64,000 bases of DNA from Histoplasma ohiense (Eukaryota > Ascomycota > Eurotiomycetes > Onygenales > Ajellomycetaceae). Positions 34,408 through 46,181 of this stretch are shown one piece after another (the first letter of the stretch is position 1; each line of letters begins with the position of its first letter). Below the pieces are notes generated by a model. That model was given only the letters and a program-made list of their open reading frames with translations. It had not been told where the DNA came from and did not search any database. Both the position numbers and the translations under genes were made by a program. Location of the stretch: NCBI GenBank assembly GCA_017607445.1, contig JAEVHH010000001.1, forward strand, positions 4,092,001 to 4,156,000, written 5' to 3'.

Positions 34408-37400
34408 TCAGGTGTAGAGAGGTGCCGTAAGGCTATTGAACGTCATCCCTTCTTTGGCAATGTCCTCTTCAATCAAGAACATCAAGGGCATCTCCACGAT
34501 CGTTCCCTTGACCTTGCTCAACTCCTCCTTGACCTGCTGTACTCCTCCTGGAAAATCTTCGCGAACGACATGGCCTATCAAGTATGGTTTTTCCCGAGTT
34601 TCCCCTTCTTTATCTTTTTTCTCCTCCGCGACAGGACTGCGGAAGGAATACTCGAAAAACTCCTTGTAGTCGTTCCAGTTTCGGATTTTATCATCGGGCA
34701 CAGCGTGGAAAACTTTACGATAGACCTCCGTGTTCTGTTTTGCGCGGGAATTCCAGAGACTCTGGAATGTGTCAGATAGAGGGTCGATGACGATTTGATT
34801 CTCTGGTGAGTTCATATCGTAAGAGTTGGGCACGCCCACTGGCTCAGAATTAGCAGTTGACCTCTCATAATCTTGAACTGGAAGCAAGCCCAAGTGTTTT
34901 CGGCATAGTTGTCGTCGAAGGGTAGTCGCAAATTTGCTCACGAGGTACGGTTTCCCGTCCATTGATGATTCCAGAGGAGTGGGGTCTTGGATGATGACAG
35001 CAATTTCCGAATCATGATCGCCCAGCTGGGAACGGTCGTTGAGATTAGCACTTCCGCAGATGACCGTTCTGTCGTCAGCAATCAAAACCTACACACATCC
35101 ATTAGCACAGCCATTGAAATGTCACTTAGCCAAACAAAGAAAGTAGGTCGCAAGCTTGAAAAAAAAGTGGGATAACAAACCTTTGAATGCACATAGAGTT
35201 CCTCGCTGACAAAGGCATCAATTTCAGAAACATCGCCGGGATGTTCCCATGGCACTTTTCGAATATCCTCGCCACCAAGCATATAGCACTCGCTTACGCT
35301 ATTCCAACGACCAGATCCGCTTGAATGGGAAACCTGTTGTGCAGCCTGCTGGTATGGTTGATAGGCCGTAGTAGTATCGAACGCGCTAGTTCTGCTCGCA
35401 GCAACCTTGTCATCATGCTGCTTTTGGGCGTCCTGGTAGTCAATACCACTTTTCTGCTCAGCTTTTCTCATTTCTGCGCTTGCGTTAATCCTGTCATAGT
35501 TGCGAAGGTTATAGAAACGGATATAATCCATCGGGTTGTGCCCCTCCTTGGCAATCAGTTCCATAATACTGTGACCTCCACGGTTGATAGAAGCGTATTG
35601 AAATTCCATAATCGCACGAATCCCGAGAGCAGCGTCATCACGAAGCTCTCCCGCAAAGCAGGGAATTGCTGGGATAACAACTATCATCTTGTACTTCTGT
35701 CCTGCTCTCGCAGCACGAAGAATCCGTTCAACAATAGCCGCACCAATCTTGTTTTCGACAGGTTTCTGGGTATCACCAGTCGCTGTAATGAAGAACTGGT
35801 TCTCAATGTATATGAAATGCTCGCTGTCGCGAATGATAGCGGCGTATGCATCCATAATTGAGTGTTCTACTGGAATACCATGGCTCCATTTGGCTGAGCT
35901 ACGAACTATCTGACAAGACATGTTCGCCGGTGCCCTCGCAGTAGAACCAGGAGTACCAGAGAAATAACGATCCTGATATTGGTGCACCTGACCAGCAAGT
36001 TGACCTCGAAGGATATTGCCAAAATTACCAAGGTCATTTCTCAATCCACGGAGCTCAGAAGTCAGAGTGCGATCCTGGTCAGTCTGCTGATGGTAACCTG
36101 GTTGGAACTGCTGCTGATAGCCTTGGTCATAGTGAGGTTCTGGCCCACGAGTCTGCGAATGCTGGCTAGCTTGAGTTGGAGGGGGGGGGAAATATGGCGT
36201 CTGGGACTGCGATTGCTGAGGTGGAGCAGCCCATTGAGGTTGCCCTGATTGATTGCTACCGCTATATTGGGTTTGAGACGGTGGAGGGCCAGGAGGAGGC
36301 GGAGGGTACTGCTGGGTCTGACCTGGAGGAGGTGGCTGGTGTCCATATTGTTGCTGCTGCTGTTGCCCATGTGATCCAGGAATGGTTCCAGCTGGCAGCG
36401 GTTTTCCGTAGAGAACCAGCTTCGAATATCTCGTATCCTGACGGACATTGTATTTTTCGTCGTAAATGAAGTTCCATCGCTCAACGAAATGCCTCCGAAG
36501 GTCCTCAACAGCTGGCCCGTACAAACTAACTGAAATATCCGACCAGCCCATGCGGGAGTTGCTCTTGCGATCAAGCGTGTTATTTTCCCAATGAAGCACA
36601 TCCTGGAAATCCAGAACACGAGAGTTGTTATAATCCTGGCCAGGGAACACAGTCTCCCTGATGTCGTTAGGATGAACATCAGAAATAGAATGTTGATGGG
36701 TATCCCAACGGCCATAACACAGATCAAGTCCACCCATGAACGCAGTCTTCCCATCAACTATGCAAAGCTTTTCATGGTGAGCCCAATAAAGAACAACATC
36801 ACCACTCATCCCGTACAAACCTTTCAAAGCATCTCCGGAAAGCTTGGATACGCCGGCTGCGCTGAGAGTCAAGTTCTTGAATGAATCTATAACAGAAGAA
36901 TGGATAGATTGCCGATCAGGCAGATGATCTGGGTGGCGGAATACGGCAATGTTTGGATGAAGATCCTCCAGATGATGCTTAGTGTGAGAAGACGATACTG
37001 CCATACGACAAGGAATAAGTTTTTGCTCATTATCTCAATATTTGTGTAAACCCGACCGACATTGCTGATGTGTTGGGTGAAGATTAAATACTTACAGGTC
37101 ATTGCCTGGGTGACCTCTTTATACACAATTACGTTGACACGCACCCCGCGTTGAGCTGCAGCCTGCAGCATTCGATCGAGTCTGTACTGCTCATTTTTGG
37201 AAGGCGGGCGTCTCAAATATAGCTCCGGAGATAGCCACCCTAAATCGAAAATAATTAATCGACGTAAAAAGATGTAGGGATGTATGATATAACGACGTGT
37301 GTAGATCACTGACAATCGAGGATCCAAACCGACTCCTTTGCATTCTCCAACGCCCTAGAGACGGCGTACATATAATCACAGCCATCGACATACCACTTGG

Positions 37401-37938
37401 CATCGCAGTGCTCCCTGGGCGGTGCAAAGCTTCCAAATCGATTCTGTGAGTTTGATGGGCCTGGGCCATACTGGGCATATGCTTGAGGATCCAGAGTAGA
37501 GCCTAGTTTCTGTGCTACATCGGAGCCAATTCCTTGTATCTTGCCGAGAAGCCCCGATACCATATCAGACTTTGGTGGTTTGCTTTGATGGTAGGGAGGG
37601 TTCTGGCCTTGGATATGTTCATTGTATGGTTGTTGGCCAGGGGCGGTATAAGGTTGCTGAGACTGTGGAAACTGTTGTCCGTAGCCATGGGAGCCGGGTT
37701 GTCCCTGAAACCTTGTTAGGGGAACCATAAAAATACGTATTCCACAGACGATCTCCAGATTTCTCACCTGATAGCCACCTTGAGTGTCGTAGTGCGACTG
37801 CTGATATGGTTGCTGGGAGGGCTGTCCGCCCGAGTAAGTCTTGTATTTATCACGGAACTTGTGGAGCGTGTCTCCTAGGAGGCTCCTCTCCCCTCCCCCC
37901 TCCCCCCCCTCCTCTTTCAGACTCTCCTTGTCCGCCAT
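34408..37938 (-). CDS. Phospholipase D (two HKD motifs, lacking PX/PH)
   Basis: The predicted 1067-aa enzyme hydrolyses phosphatidylcholine to phosphatidic acid and choline. Exons: 37768-37938, 37314-37704, 37096-37239, 35181-36997 and 34408-35088, all frame-consistent (VWILDW to WLSPELYLRR; TQAMT to LSSSHTKHHLEDLHPN; YVHSK to VLIADDRTVICGSANL). The first HKD is HHEKLCIVDGKTAFMGGLD (H310, K312, D317). The second is HSKVLIADDRTVICGSANL (H839, K841, D846), and intron 4 falls inside it right after the Lys. The N-terminus is Gln/Gly/Pro-rich with no PX or PH domain. A ~120-residue Gln/Pro-rich insertion separates the two catalytic halves. The first intron (63 nt) is 3n and free of stops. The start at 37938 opens MADKESLKEEG; an upstream in-frame Met exists but is less likely. 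Confidence 0.9.
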
Positions 37939-39210
37939 AATGCCCGTAGGCCAAAGGGTCTTCTTTTCCGGACATATTGATGTTGGGTTGGGGCTGACTG
38001 CGCAGTAGTGCGGGGCAAGAGCTTTCAAGAAGGGCGTTCGACTTGCGCTGTTTGAAATTTTATTTGATAACTCTCACAATAAAATGAAACGAATCTCCGA
38101 TTCCAAACCTACGCAGCCTCGAGCATGGCCCAAGAAGCGAACAGAAGAGAGTGCTTCCTTTATGTGACGGATGATTATATGTCTATCCTGCACTGGTGGA
38201 ACACGCGAAGTGGGGGAAGGGGGACCCATGTGGCTCTGCTCAGCCACCAAGACCGTGGCGTCACCGTCCACTCACAGCGCTCGGTTTTGATGCATCTCGT
38301 CTTCCTTGATCCCGTTTGCCGGGTAAGAGACTCGGAGGAGCATGCTAACAATGAGTTGTCCGCAGAGCCGTCAGCAGACTTTCGTAGACTTCAGCGGACC
38401 TCAGCGGACTTCAGTGGACCAGCCACACGGACCTTCTCCCCCAGCCTACTGCATAGGCAAGCAAACTCGCACTCAGCAATCAAGTTGCGACGTTCAGCTG
38501 CGCCGGGATTCGGGATTCGGGCAGGCAACGAACGATCATAAGCCTGGATTTGGTGTGGGATATCTATGCCTCTTTCCGCCGCTTTGTTACAGAGGGGGTC
38601 AAGGCCTTTCAGCAGTAAAGCTCTCAAGGACTGCCGCCCTTTGGCTGTGTTCACAGTCAATCAAAGTAATTGTGAGCCGGTCCTCGTAAGGGGACGAGCA
38701 AGGCTAATGCCTTGATCTGCCATCCCGAGGGAGCTTCGATGATGAAAATCGTTGACAAGAGGATTCTTTCATCGTCCACCGTGCTCGTTACTTGCCCTGG
38801 ACGATAGTCGCCAAGAAGGCACCATTCCAACCATCCAGGGATAAAATTGGCGAGCGGGAACTGAATTTTTGGTTTTTGGCGGGAAACCTTTCTGTGGCTC
38901 CAAACCTTGAAACCAAATCACCATAAACACTATGAGGAGGGACTTTTGTTTTTTCTCCTCCAATTTCTCAGAAGATTACTCCTGGTGAACCCTAACAACA
39001 TTAGTCTCAATTCCTCATCCTAACCCAGGATGGCTAAGATGTGTGATGCTCGGAGAAATCCCAGCCAAGCTTCAGCAGCACAGACCCATTTGCCGTCATG
39101 AATGTGCTTGGCAGATCGGTGATGCTCCCAACTATTTGACTCCGCCCATGCGTCCTTAGGAAAACATTCCCGCAGCTCAACACCTCAAAATCACGATATT
39201 GAGCCAAATA
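37939..39210. other. Divergent intergenic region
   Basis: About 1.3 kb lies between the phospholipase D start (-) and the next gene (+). It has a short imperfect tandem repeat of a CTTCAGCGGAC-like unit near 38380-38420. I see no gene in it. Confidence 0.5.
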
Positions 39211-40194
39211 ATGCGTAAATTCTTCGAGAGCCTCCATTCGCATAAACTTCTCACAAGCAAGAAGCGCCAGAAACGTTCAATCGATCATGACAACTGCCCA
39301 ATCAATGGCCAATCGTCTTTCCCCTTTTTTTCCCTTCCGCCAGAGATCCGCAACCAAATCTACTTTGCTCTCTTTAGCTGTGACCAAGCCATTCACCTTT
39401 TCCATGTTAAAGAAAACCTCTACCTACTCCGCTGCCGCCAGTCAACTCCGCACCTCGACGGGACCTGTTGCCCCCATCTCTCCCTAGCCGACGGCGCCAT
39501 CCCGTCCATACGCGAGTCCTTGGCCAAAATCTCTCGCTGCGATGATACATGTAAGTCAAGAATTAAGACGCCACATTCAGCCCTCGCCCATCTACCCACT
39601 TCCATCCTATACGCAAACAAGCAACTATACAACGAGGCAGCCGCCGTGCTCTATTCAGAACTCTGCTTCGAAGCCTCTGAGCTCAAGACTTGGATCCTCT
39701 TTGCGCGCATGGTGTCACCTCATCATCTGGCGCTCGTCAAGCGGTTGTGGAGCACCTGGATTGGTTTACCGTGTTTAACAATGGCACCGGTACGTCCTGG
39801 TGCTACCGGTTATGCCTCGTACGAACAATATACGCTGTGGGACGAGCCGTGGGACGAGTTTTGGGCGATTGTGAGCAGTAGGATGGACGGCTTGGTGGAG
39901 CTTGGCTTTTGTATGAATTACGATGCGCAGTATTTGGATCGATCGACGGGGGCGAAGTGGCTGGAGCCTATGTTGACGGTCAGAGGATTAAGGAACCTCG
40001 ACGTGTGGGTTCGGGATAGGATTGGGGGCCAGAGTAATAGGCGTGGAGAGGATGAGCCTGGAGCGAAGCGAGAGGGAGAGGCTTTGGTGCAATTTTTAAA
40101 AGGGATTATGTGTCAGGAAAAACAGCGAAAACTGGCTGATGGTACACATGGTGACCTTCCTGCAGAGGTAGTCGCTGGCGGTGAGAAAAATTAA
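39211..40194 (+). CDS. DUF7730 / 2EXR-like fungal protein (F-box-like N-terminus)
   Basis: A single-exon frame of 327 aa from the ATG at 39211 (MRKFFESLHSHKLL). The motif FPFFSLPPEIRNQIYFALF is the F-box-like opening of the large fungal DUF7730/2EXR group. ALAHLPTSILYANKQLYNEA, then AVLYSELCFEA, is the usual second block (LLxTNRQIYxEAxxxLY). DUF7730-type proteins are abundant in Pezizomycotina and mostly unstudied; some may be substrate adaptors. A Cys/His cluster (CRQSTPHLDGTCCPHLSLAD) lies between the two blocks. The C-terminus after about residue 270 is charged and variable. Confidence 0.75.
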   Translation: MRKFFESLHSHKLLTSKKRQKRSIDHDNCPINGQSSFPFFSLPPEIRNQIYFALFSCDQAIHLFHVKENLYLLRCRQSTPHLDGTCCPHLSLADGAIPSIRESLAKISRCDDTCKSRIKTPHSALAHLPTSILYANKQLYNEAAAVLYSELCFEASELKTWILFARMVSPHHLALVKRLWSTWIGLPCLTMAPVRPGATGYASYEQYTLWDEPWDEFWAIVSSRMDGLVELGFCMNYDAQYLDRSTGAKWLEPMLTVRGLRNLDVWVRDRIGGQSNRRGEDEPGAKREGEALVQFLKGIMCQEKQRKLADGTHGDLPAEVVAGGEKN

Positions 40195-41606
40195 TAAGGA
40201 TTGGTTTCCCCGATGTATTCTTGTCAATGCGTTGAGACTCCTAGGGAGATCTCATATACGTGCGTTGTTGATGGTGTTTTCAACAGAGCAATGTACGGCC
40301 ATGGAGCATAATCCTCGATACCGAGGGTTCATCCTGCGATGTTCCCTACATCCGTTGAACCGTACATAATTTCGAAGCCACCGATATGGATCCATCAGAG
40401 TCGAAGTGGATATCTCTGCATCTCTGCGCCGATCAGGCTAACTTGGCAGTCAACGAACAAGCACAAACCCCCAACTCCTCGACCTCTTGTTTCAACAAAT
40501 GTGACGCCCTACCGATCCAACCTTTTTTTTTTTTTTTTTTTGGACAAACCCTTAAAGAATTTAGCTTCCGCAGTTTCTTCATCACGGTCGGCGTCAAGCG
40601 CAACATCTCGACCTCTTACTAGTTTTCTCCACCAAGAGCCAAGCATCCAAGCAGTGCCACTTTTATCTGACAAATATTTGGAATGCTTTAGTAATGGTGT
40701 GTTCGCATGCAGCTCCAAGGAGGCCATTAGCCTAGACATATTTCAAGGTGTGTATCATCAATACACAGAGTGGAGAATTTGCTTAACTGATGAGCTTCAA
40801 GGTCCATCATTGCTACTATATTTGGGAATTCATACGCTGGTGTTAAATATGACCTCCGCGCGGATGACGTTTGTAGATATACTTGTGTTTACCTCGATAG
40901 ACAATCTTGATGTCATGGATTTCCAATAACTTGCCCCGGTTTTATTCCCCATATACAGATATCGCCACAGGGAGAGCAAGTTGTCTTCATCGCCCTGTTA
41001 TCTGATGTTGAGGCGGAGATTACAGGTACTTGGTATGAACTCCACTCTTACATGCGAAGTTCCAAGCCCCAAATGTGAAATTATAGTATGGATCCCAAGA
41101 TTTTTTTCCAATAGAAGAAACCTCAGCGCTTGGTCTTGCTTGAAATCTTATTGGAAATCTCGAGACTGGAGTTCAAATGGCCTCGGCCCAGGTGGCATGG
41201 TTACTAGCCCCGAATACTTTGTCTAACTTGTCAACTGGTTTGTAGCAGATTCATCATCTCCAGTGTATATCTAGCGTTGAATGGCTGCGCCGGGTTCCTT
41301 CCCCACCGCCCTACTTGAGTCCGTCGATGTTCGGTCTTGATTTTAAATGTTGAGTCAGAAATACGTCCGTTGGCGATGTGACATGCTTAGAAGCCTTTCA
41401 ACCCTGAGGGTTCAGTTACGGTCCTGGCGGAATGGATATAAAGATCCTAATTACGGGCTGCTTCCGGTTTTTCTTGCCAGAGTGAAGGAACGAAGGAATT
41501 TTTTTGTGTCTTTGCTTCATTGACACCCCCTATTTGGAGGGCTAACAAGCCGCTTAAAGTTATAATAATCCCAAAATTCATTCGACCAAGCCTAGAATAC
41601 AACACG
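40195..41606. other. Intergenic region, 1.4 kb
   Basis: It contains a poly-T tract (about 40523-40541). Two overlapping opposite-strand ORFs run through the tract and owe part of their length to it. I see nothing supported as a gene. Confidence 0.5.
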
Positions 41607-42527
41607 ATGGCCGAAAAGTCGTTTCATCCACTTTCATCACCACAAAAAACGCCATCGTACATGCAACTGAGAAAAACACTCAGTCAAAACCGCCGAACCA
41701 ACATTATCCGCGACAATTTCACTATCACCACATGGCTTCTGGTAGGCGGGTTGATCCAAGGCGTGGTTGTCGCTCTGTTGGGCTATCTTTCTCTCCTCCC
41801 AGCCGTCGCAGTTCTTGCTTACCGGTTCGGTAACAACCTTCTCATGGCCTTGGGCTGGACAAAGAACCGCTACCTCTCAAACGTATTTCTCACCAAATTT
41901 ACGGCCCAAATGCCTCGCTCGGACGGATCCTTTGGCTCGGCCTTTGCCGAGCGACCGCTCGTCGTATTCTTGATAGGAGCGAAGTCCAGTCACCCCCTTG
42001 GAACCTTCGATCCTGTGTTTTTAAAATTGGCCGACTACTTCTCTAAAATGGTACGGGAGCTCCGAGAGACTGCCGAGGAGTCCGGGTACCTAGGCTCCTC
42101 GGCCTGGATCAGTACAGAGGACGCAACAACTAATGAGCTTATGAACGTGATGTACTTCCGGGATTTCGAGTCGTTGCACAAATACGCCCACGGGCCGTTA
42201 CACATTAAGGGAGTGAAATATTGGTCGAGCGTCGTCAATGACACTCCGCATGTCTCTATATTTCATGAGACATATGTCGTACCACAGGGTCGATGGGAGA
42301 ATATCTATGTGAACAGCAGGCCGACGGGGCTAAGCGCTGCTTCTTTCCCGGTTCGTTTGGCCCAGGGCAAAACGGAGACGGAGTGGATGAGCCCGATTGT
42401 TGACGCACGGACGGGGGCGCTACGGGGTATGGAAGGGAGAATACAGTCAGATTACTTGAAAGGCTTTGAGGAGAAGAAAAGCAAGGTGTGGGACCAGACA
42501 TACAATGTAAACTATGGGAACGCCTAA
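41607..42527 (+). CDS. DUF4188 family protein (putative monooxygenase-like)
   Basis: A single-exon 306-aa protein from the ATG at 41607. An N-terminal polar segment leads into a long hydrophobic region (TWLLVGGLIQGVVVALLGYL, then SLLPAVAVLAYRFGNNLLM), consistent with membrane anchoring. The soluble part has the DUF4188 features RPLVVFLIGAKSSHPLGTFD, then LRETAEESGYLGSSAWIS and YFRDFESLHKYAHGPLHIKG. This ferredoxin-like dimeric alpha-beta-barrel family is often labelled a monooxygenase or linked to aldoxime dehydratases, but I see no proven catalytic signature. No biosynthetic cluster partner is adjacent. The frame stays open upstream to 41520 without a better start. Confidence 0.8.
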   Translation: MAEKSFHPLSSPQKTPSYMQLRKTLSQNRRTNIIRDNFTITTWLLVGGLIQGVVVALLGYLSLLPAVAVLAYRFGNNLLMALGWTKNRYLSNVFLTKFTAQMPRSDGSFGSAFAERPLVVFLIGAKSSHPLGTFDPVFLKLADYFSKMVRELRETAEESGYLGSSAWISTEDATTNELMNVMYFRDFESLHKYAHGPLHIKGVKYWSSVVNDTPHVSIFHETYVVPQGRWENIYVNSRPTGLSAASFPVRLAQGKTETEWMSPIVDARTGALRGMEGRIQSDYLKGFEEKKSKVWDQTYNVNYGNA

Positions 42528-43392
42528 CGCAAGGCATCGATGCCTGCTGTAAAGGCACAACATGGATGGGCATTTATTAGATTTCAAAATCTAATTAGTA
42601 TCTTTGACTTTTATCTGACGTACAGCACCTCCTCAACTTTTGTGGGATGGGTACATATTTGCGGAGCGGGACGGAACCATCGCAAATAGTGGTACTTCTG
42701 TTAGCGAGCTTGAAACGAAGCCAATCCCAATGGGAATATCTCATTCCAAGCGGGTGTCAATATATTTTTCAGGATTGGGGGATTGCACGACATCAGTGTG
42801 AGGTATAGGAGATGGTATTGATTTGGGTATAATAACTCCGCATTAAATCTGCCATAAACAAGACATCCGTGTGTTCTCCAAGAAATCCTGCGATAACTCT
42901 ATCAAAATAAGCTCCAAGCGGGATGACGTCATGGTGAGTTTGTGCAGGGCTTTGATCAGGTATGGTTCTGCATAAATAACTACTTGATGTGAAACATCAA
43001 AATTTATATCAGAAAAATTGGAGTTCGACTCCCCTCAACAGAACCCTATCCCATACACAGTACATTCGTATAAAGGTATCTTAGTGTGGCTTCTTCTCCC
43101 AGTTCCTGCCGTGTGCTCTTCCCCCTCACTCGCTACCCCTCATCTCCAAGGAACCCCGCGCCCCTTTCAACTGCCCAGGTGGGTTCCGGAGAAGGATGTT
43201 GAGCCGTCATTGCGCCACATAATTGCTACGAAATTCTTAGTCATAAACTTGATCTCGATCCTATATATGTCCGGCATTCCTCCTTGTGGCTTGCATTGGC
43301 GGAGAGGCAGGGAAGACGATCCTGAACATTCCACACCATCCCGCACCACAGACAATACAATCAGTGAATCTCCACGCAGCATACGATACAGC
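42528..43392. other. Intergenic region upstream of cyanate hydratase
   Basis: About 0.9 kb. An ORF spanning 43018-43500 overlaps the cyanate hydratase start and is only an extension of that frame. I see nothing else. Confidence 0.5.
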
Positions 43393-44060
43393 ATGTCCAA
43401 TATCAACCTCGCAACTCTTGATGTAAAGTATCTTCCTTGGAAGAAAGTACCGTGTGAACAAGTGATTAACCTATTCCGCCCAGATCTCCGAACATCCTAA
43501 CCTCCCCACCTCATCCGCAGTGCTCTTCAAAGCCAAAGCCGACAAGAAGCTCTCTTTCGAGAAAATCGCATCCCACATTGGCCGGGATGAAGTAGCCACC
43601 GCAGCTATCTTCTACGGACAAGCAAAAGCCTCCGCAGAAGATATTGTCAAGTTGGCCGAGGTCCTTGGCATTGACCATGGCCAGTTGGAGTTCCTTCTGG
43701 GCGGGTTCCCGGACCGGGGCAAATCCGTCCCCTTCCCACCTAAGGACCCCTTGATCTATCGTCTGTATGAGATTGTGCAGAATTACGGGTATGCGTATAA
43801 GGCGGTGATGAATGAGAAGTTTGGAGATGGAATCATGAGTGCGATTTCGTTCTCGACCAAGGTTGAGAAGGAGACTGATAAGGATGGGAATGATTGGGCA
43901 GTCGTGACGTGGAGGGGGAAGTGGTATGTGCAATTCTGCTGTCATTTCTTATACGTTTGTGGGACCCTTTTTGGATCTATCCATTTCAGCCGTAGGATAT
44001 AGAATGTGCTTTTTGAGCTGATTAATTCATTACGATAGGCTTCCGTATTCACGATTCTAA
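43393..44060 (+). CDS. cynS: Cyanate hydratase (cyanase)
   Basis: The predicted 163-aa enzyme converts cyanate and bicarbonate to ammonia and CO2. Exons: 43393-43422 (MSNINLATLD), 43484-43923 and 44039-44060. The first intron joins LATLD to ISEHPNLPTSSAVLFKAKAD, and the last joins TWRGK-W to LPYSRF-stop. The N-terminal helical bundle (LSFEKIASHIGRDEVATAAI, then FYGQAKASAEDIVKLAEVLG) and the active-site segment DPLIYRLYEIVQNYGYAYKA, then IMSAISF, are intact, with the catalytic Arg, Glu and Ser in place. The length matches fungal cyanases (about 156-165 aa), which form decamers. The last exon is only 22 nt, so simple ORF calling gives a wrong C-terminus. Confidence 0.92.
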
Positions 44061-44599
44061 GCAGGTTTTGAAATGGAAATGGGTAAATGGAGGACAGCGA
44101 TATTATATAAAACCTTTGATCCTATCTTCCATGCTGAAAAATATTCACCCCGTTTCTTGATTTAGGGCTTTCAAGTCATTGTTAGGTAAATAGTACGGAT
44201 CACTAGTTAGTTGATACTGTAGGTACGCACAATGCCAAATGAGAAAACACTGCTTTGTTATTATCCTTGATTAAACCAATAGGATGGGCAAACATCCATC
44301 GAAAAGAAATTTTGTTCAATATCATTTTCTGTTTATATGATACGCCCATTTAATTATATCCCAGGTAGTGATAGCGAGCTGTGGGATGCTTCTCGCATTA
44401 CTCATCAGATAAAACATTCACCTGCCGTCGAGATCCCTGGCTCAGGTGAGCAAGAAGATATAAGAACACTCTCTGCTTCCGTCTCGTTCTTCTTTATTCT
44501 TTACTTCTGTAAACATTATTTCGCTTCTCTTTCCCCAGCATCACCGAAGGATATAACCACCTCCCATCACCCAGCCAGCTAACGACAAGAACCCCCAAC
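44061..44599. other. Intergenic region
   Basis: About 0.5 kb contains the cyanase 3' end and the promoter of the zinc-finger gene. Nothing distinctive is visible. Confidence 0.5.
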
Positions 44600-46181
44600 A
44601 TGGACTCCAAAGAAGTCAGTCCTAGAATCGTCTGCACCTTTGACAATTGCAACCGTACCTTCGCTACTCAGAAGGAGCTTCGAAAGCACAAAATCCAGTT
44701 CATTGACCATGAATACTGTGCCCGTTGCGACCTGGACTTCGAAGACGAGAGAGAATTGTTCGCCCATAAACTCGAGAGCAACAGCCATATTGTTTGTCCT
44801 TGCTGCGGAGAAGAGTTTAAAAGCGAGGGAGGCAAAAACACACATTTTACTCAGGTATGGTGGTTTTCTGCTTGTGGTATCTATCGAGCTTTAATTAATC
44901 GGCTGTCATTTCCTTTTCTTACCCACCGCTGTCATGCATTGTCTATTACTACGATTCTATGTATTTTTCATATAACCCCCGAAGACGCGCAACTCATACT
45001 TTAAACAGTTCCATAGGGCCAACCAAGAGATGGTCTGCCACTTCTGCTCTGCCAAGTTCAGCCGTGCCCATGCGTACATGTGTCATATAGAAAACGACCA
45101 GTGTCCGTCGTTCTCTGCAGAGCTGTATAGAGAACAGCGTGTCAAAAAGGAAGCTCTCAGGACCGTGATGTCCCGGGTCTTGGACCCTATTGGAAACGGC
45201 TTGGAGCTTCCTGGTTCATCTATCACTTCGAGCGTGGATGGTGGTACTGGCCTCTCTCTCCTAGATAGGCATGAAGTAATGTCCACGCTGGATGCGAGTA
45301 GTAAGCCGGCAACCACAGGGAGCAGTGGTGGATGGGACACGGCCTCTGTGCAGCTCCGCGGTATGAGCCTCTGGCCAACCCTCGGAGAAGGGCAAGACGT
45401 GGAGATGGACCCGGAGGAGAGGGACTTCACGATGTATTCTGACGCGGGATTTTGCCGTGACGAGGAGGGATCTAGAAGCAGTTTCCGCACTGGCAACAGC
45501 GGCCAACAGACAACCCCGCGCGACAAAAGCGCCCTTTTGATCGATTTTGACGAGACGTCATCAAAGGCATCCGAGAAAACTTGGGGAACTTGGGAAAGCA
45601 AATTTGCCGCATCGCCTATTCCTCGGACAGGCGGGGCTGTCGAGAAACGCCAACAGGAACCATGGAGTCCTTCTAAGTTCTTCAGTCCCGCTATGGGCAA
45701 GTGGGTATGTGTATGTGATAAGGTATTTGATAGTGAGAAAGGATTCGAGAGCCACATTAAGTCTGGTATTCATATGGGTGGTGTTTTCCGGTATGAAAAT
45801 CTTCACCACCTGTAACCTATCCACTTATTTGGTTGTTTCCTGTCTCCCCCATATACACCTTTATGCACACCTGCCCCTTCGCTTCACCCAACATTACCTC
45901 CTTGGGAAATTAAGAATAAGCCCTAACAAGAGTGCCTTTCTCATCTGTGTAGCTGTCCCGGGTGCTTGCGCATGTTTAAAACTAGCACAGCATTGACAGC
46001 GCACTGCGAATCCGCCACGGTGCGCTGTAAAGTGAATAAGGACGAGAACTATGCACGCATAATGGACGAAATATCCGCCGGACTGATCGAGCCAGCCGGA
46101 GAGAATGAAGATGGCTCTATCAGGTATCGAACAGTCCTGCCATCTCAAACTGGAATTGATTGGAAGAAAGTTGTGTGGTAA
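44600..46181 (+). CDS. C2H2-type zinc-finger protein
   Basis: The predicted 421-aa protein comes from exons 44600-44854, 45009-45790 and 45953-46181. The junctions are KNTHFTQ to FHRANQEMVCHF and GGVFR to CPGCLRMFKTSTALTAHCES. Zinc-binding motifs are CTFDNCNRTFATQKELRKHK, YCARCDLDFEDERELFAHKL, CPCCGEEFKSEGGKNTHF, CHFCSAKFSRAHAYMCHIE, CVCDKVFDSEKGFESHI near the end of exon 2, and CPGCLRMFKTSTALTAHCES in exon 3. A ~180-residue Ser/acidic-rich linker separates the N- and C-terminal finger groups. Fungal proteins with this layout are common and of unknown role. RNA, DNA or protein binding are all possible. Confidence 0.85.

Noticed and set aside
37865..37920. Pyrimidine-rich tract (CTCCCCTCCCCCC) that might be a promoter element
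   Set aside because: It lies inside the first coding exon of phospholipase D and encodes its Gly/Glu-rich N-terminus.
40339..40929. 196-codon plus-strand ORF with an opposing minus-strand ORF
   Set aside because: The frame runs through a poly-T tract, shows no domain or conserved pattern, and is probably chance.
42940..43040. Second T-loop-like string (GGAGTTCGACTCCCC)
   Set aside because: No matching acceptor stem or anticodon arm in the preceding 80 bases.
45083..45757. 224-codon minus-strand ORF
   Set aside because: It is antisense to the zinc-finger gene linker and has no recognisable motif.
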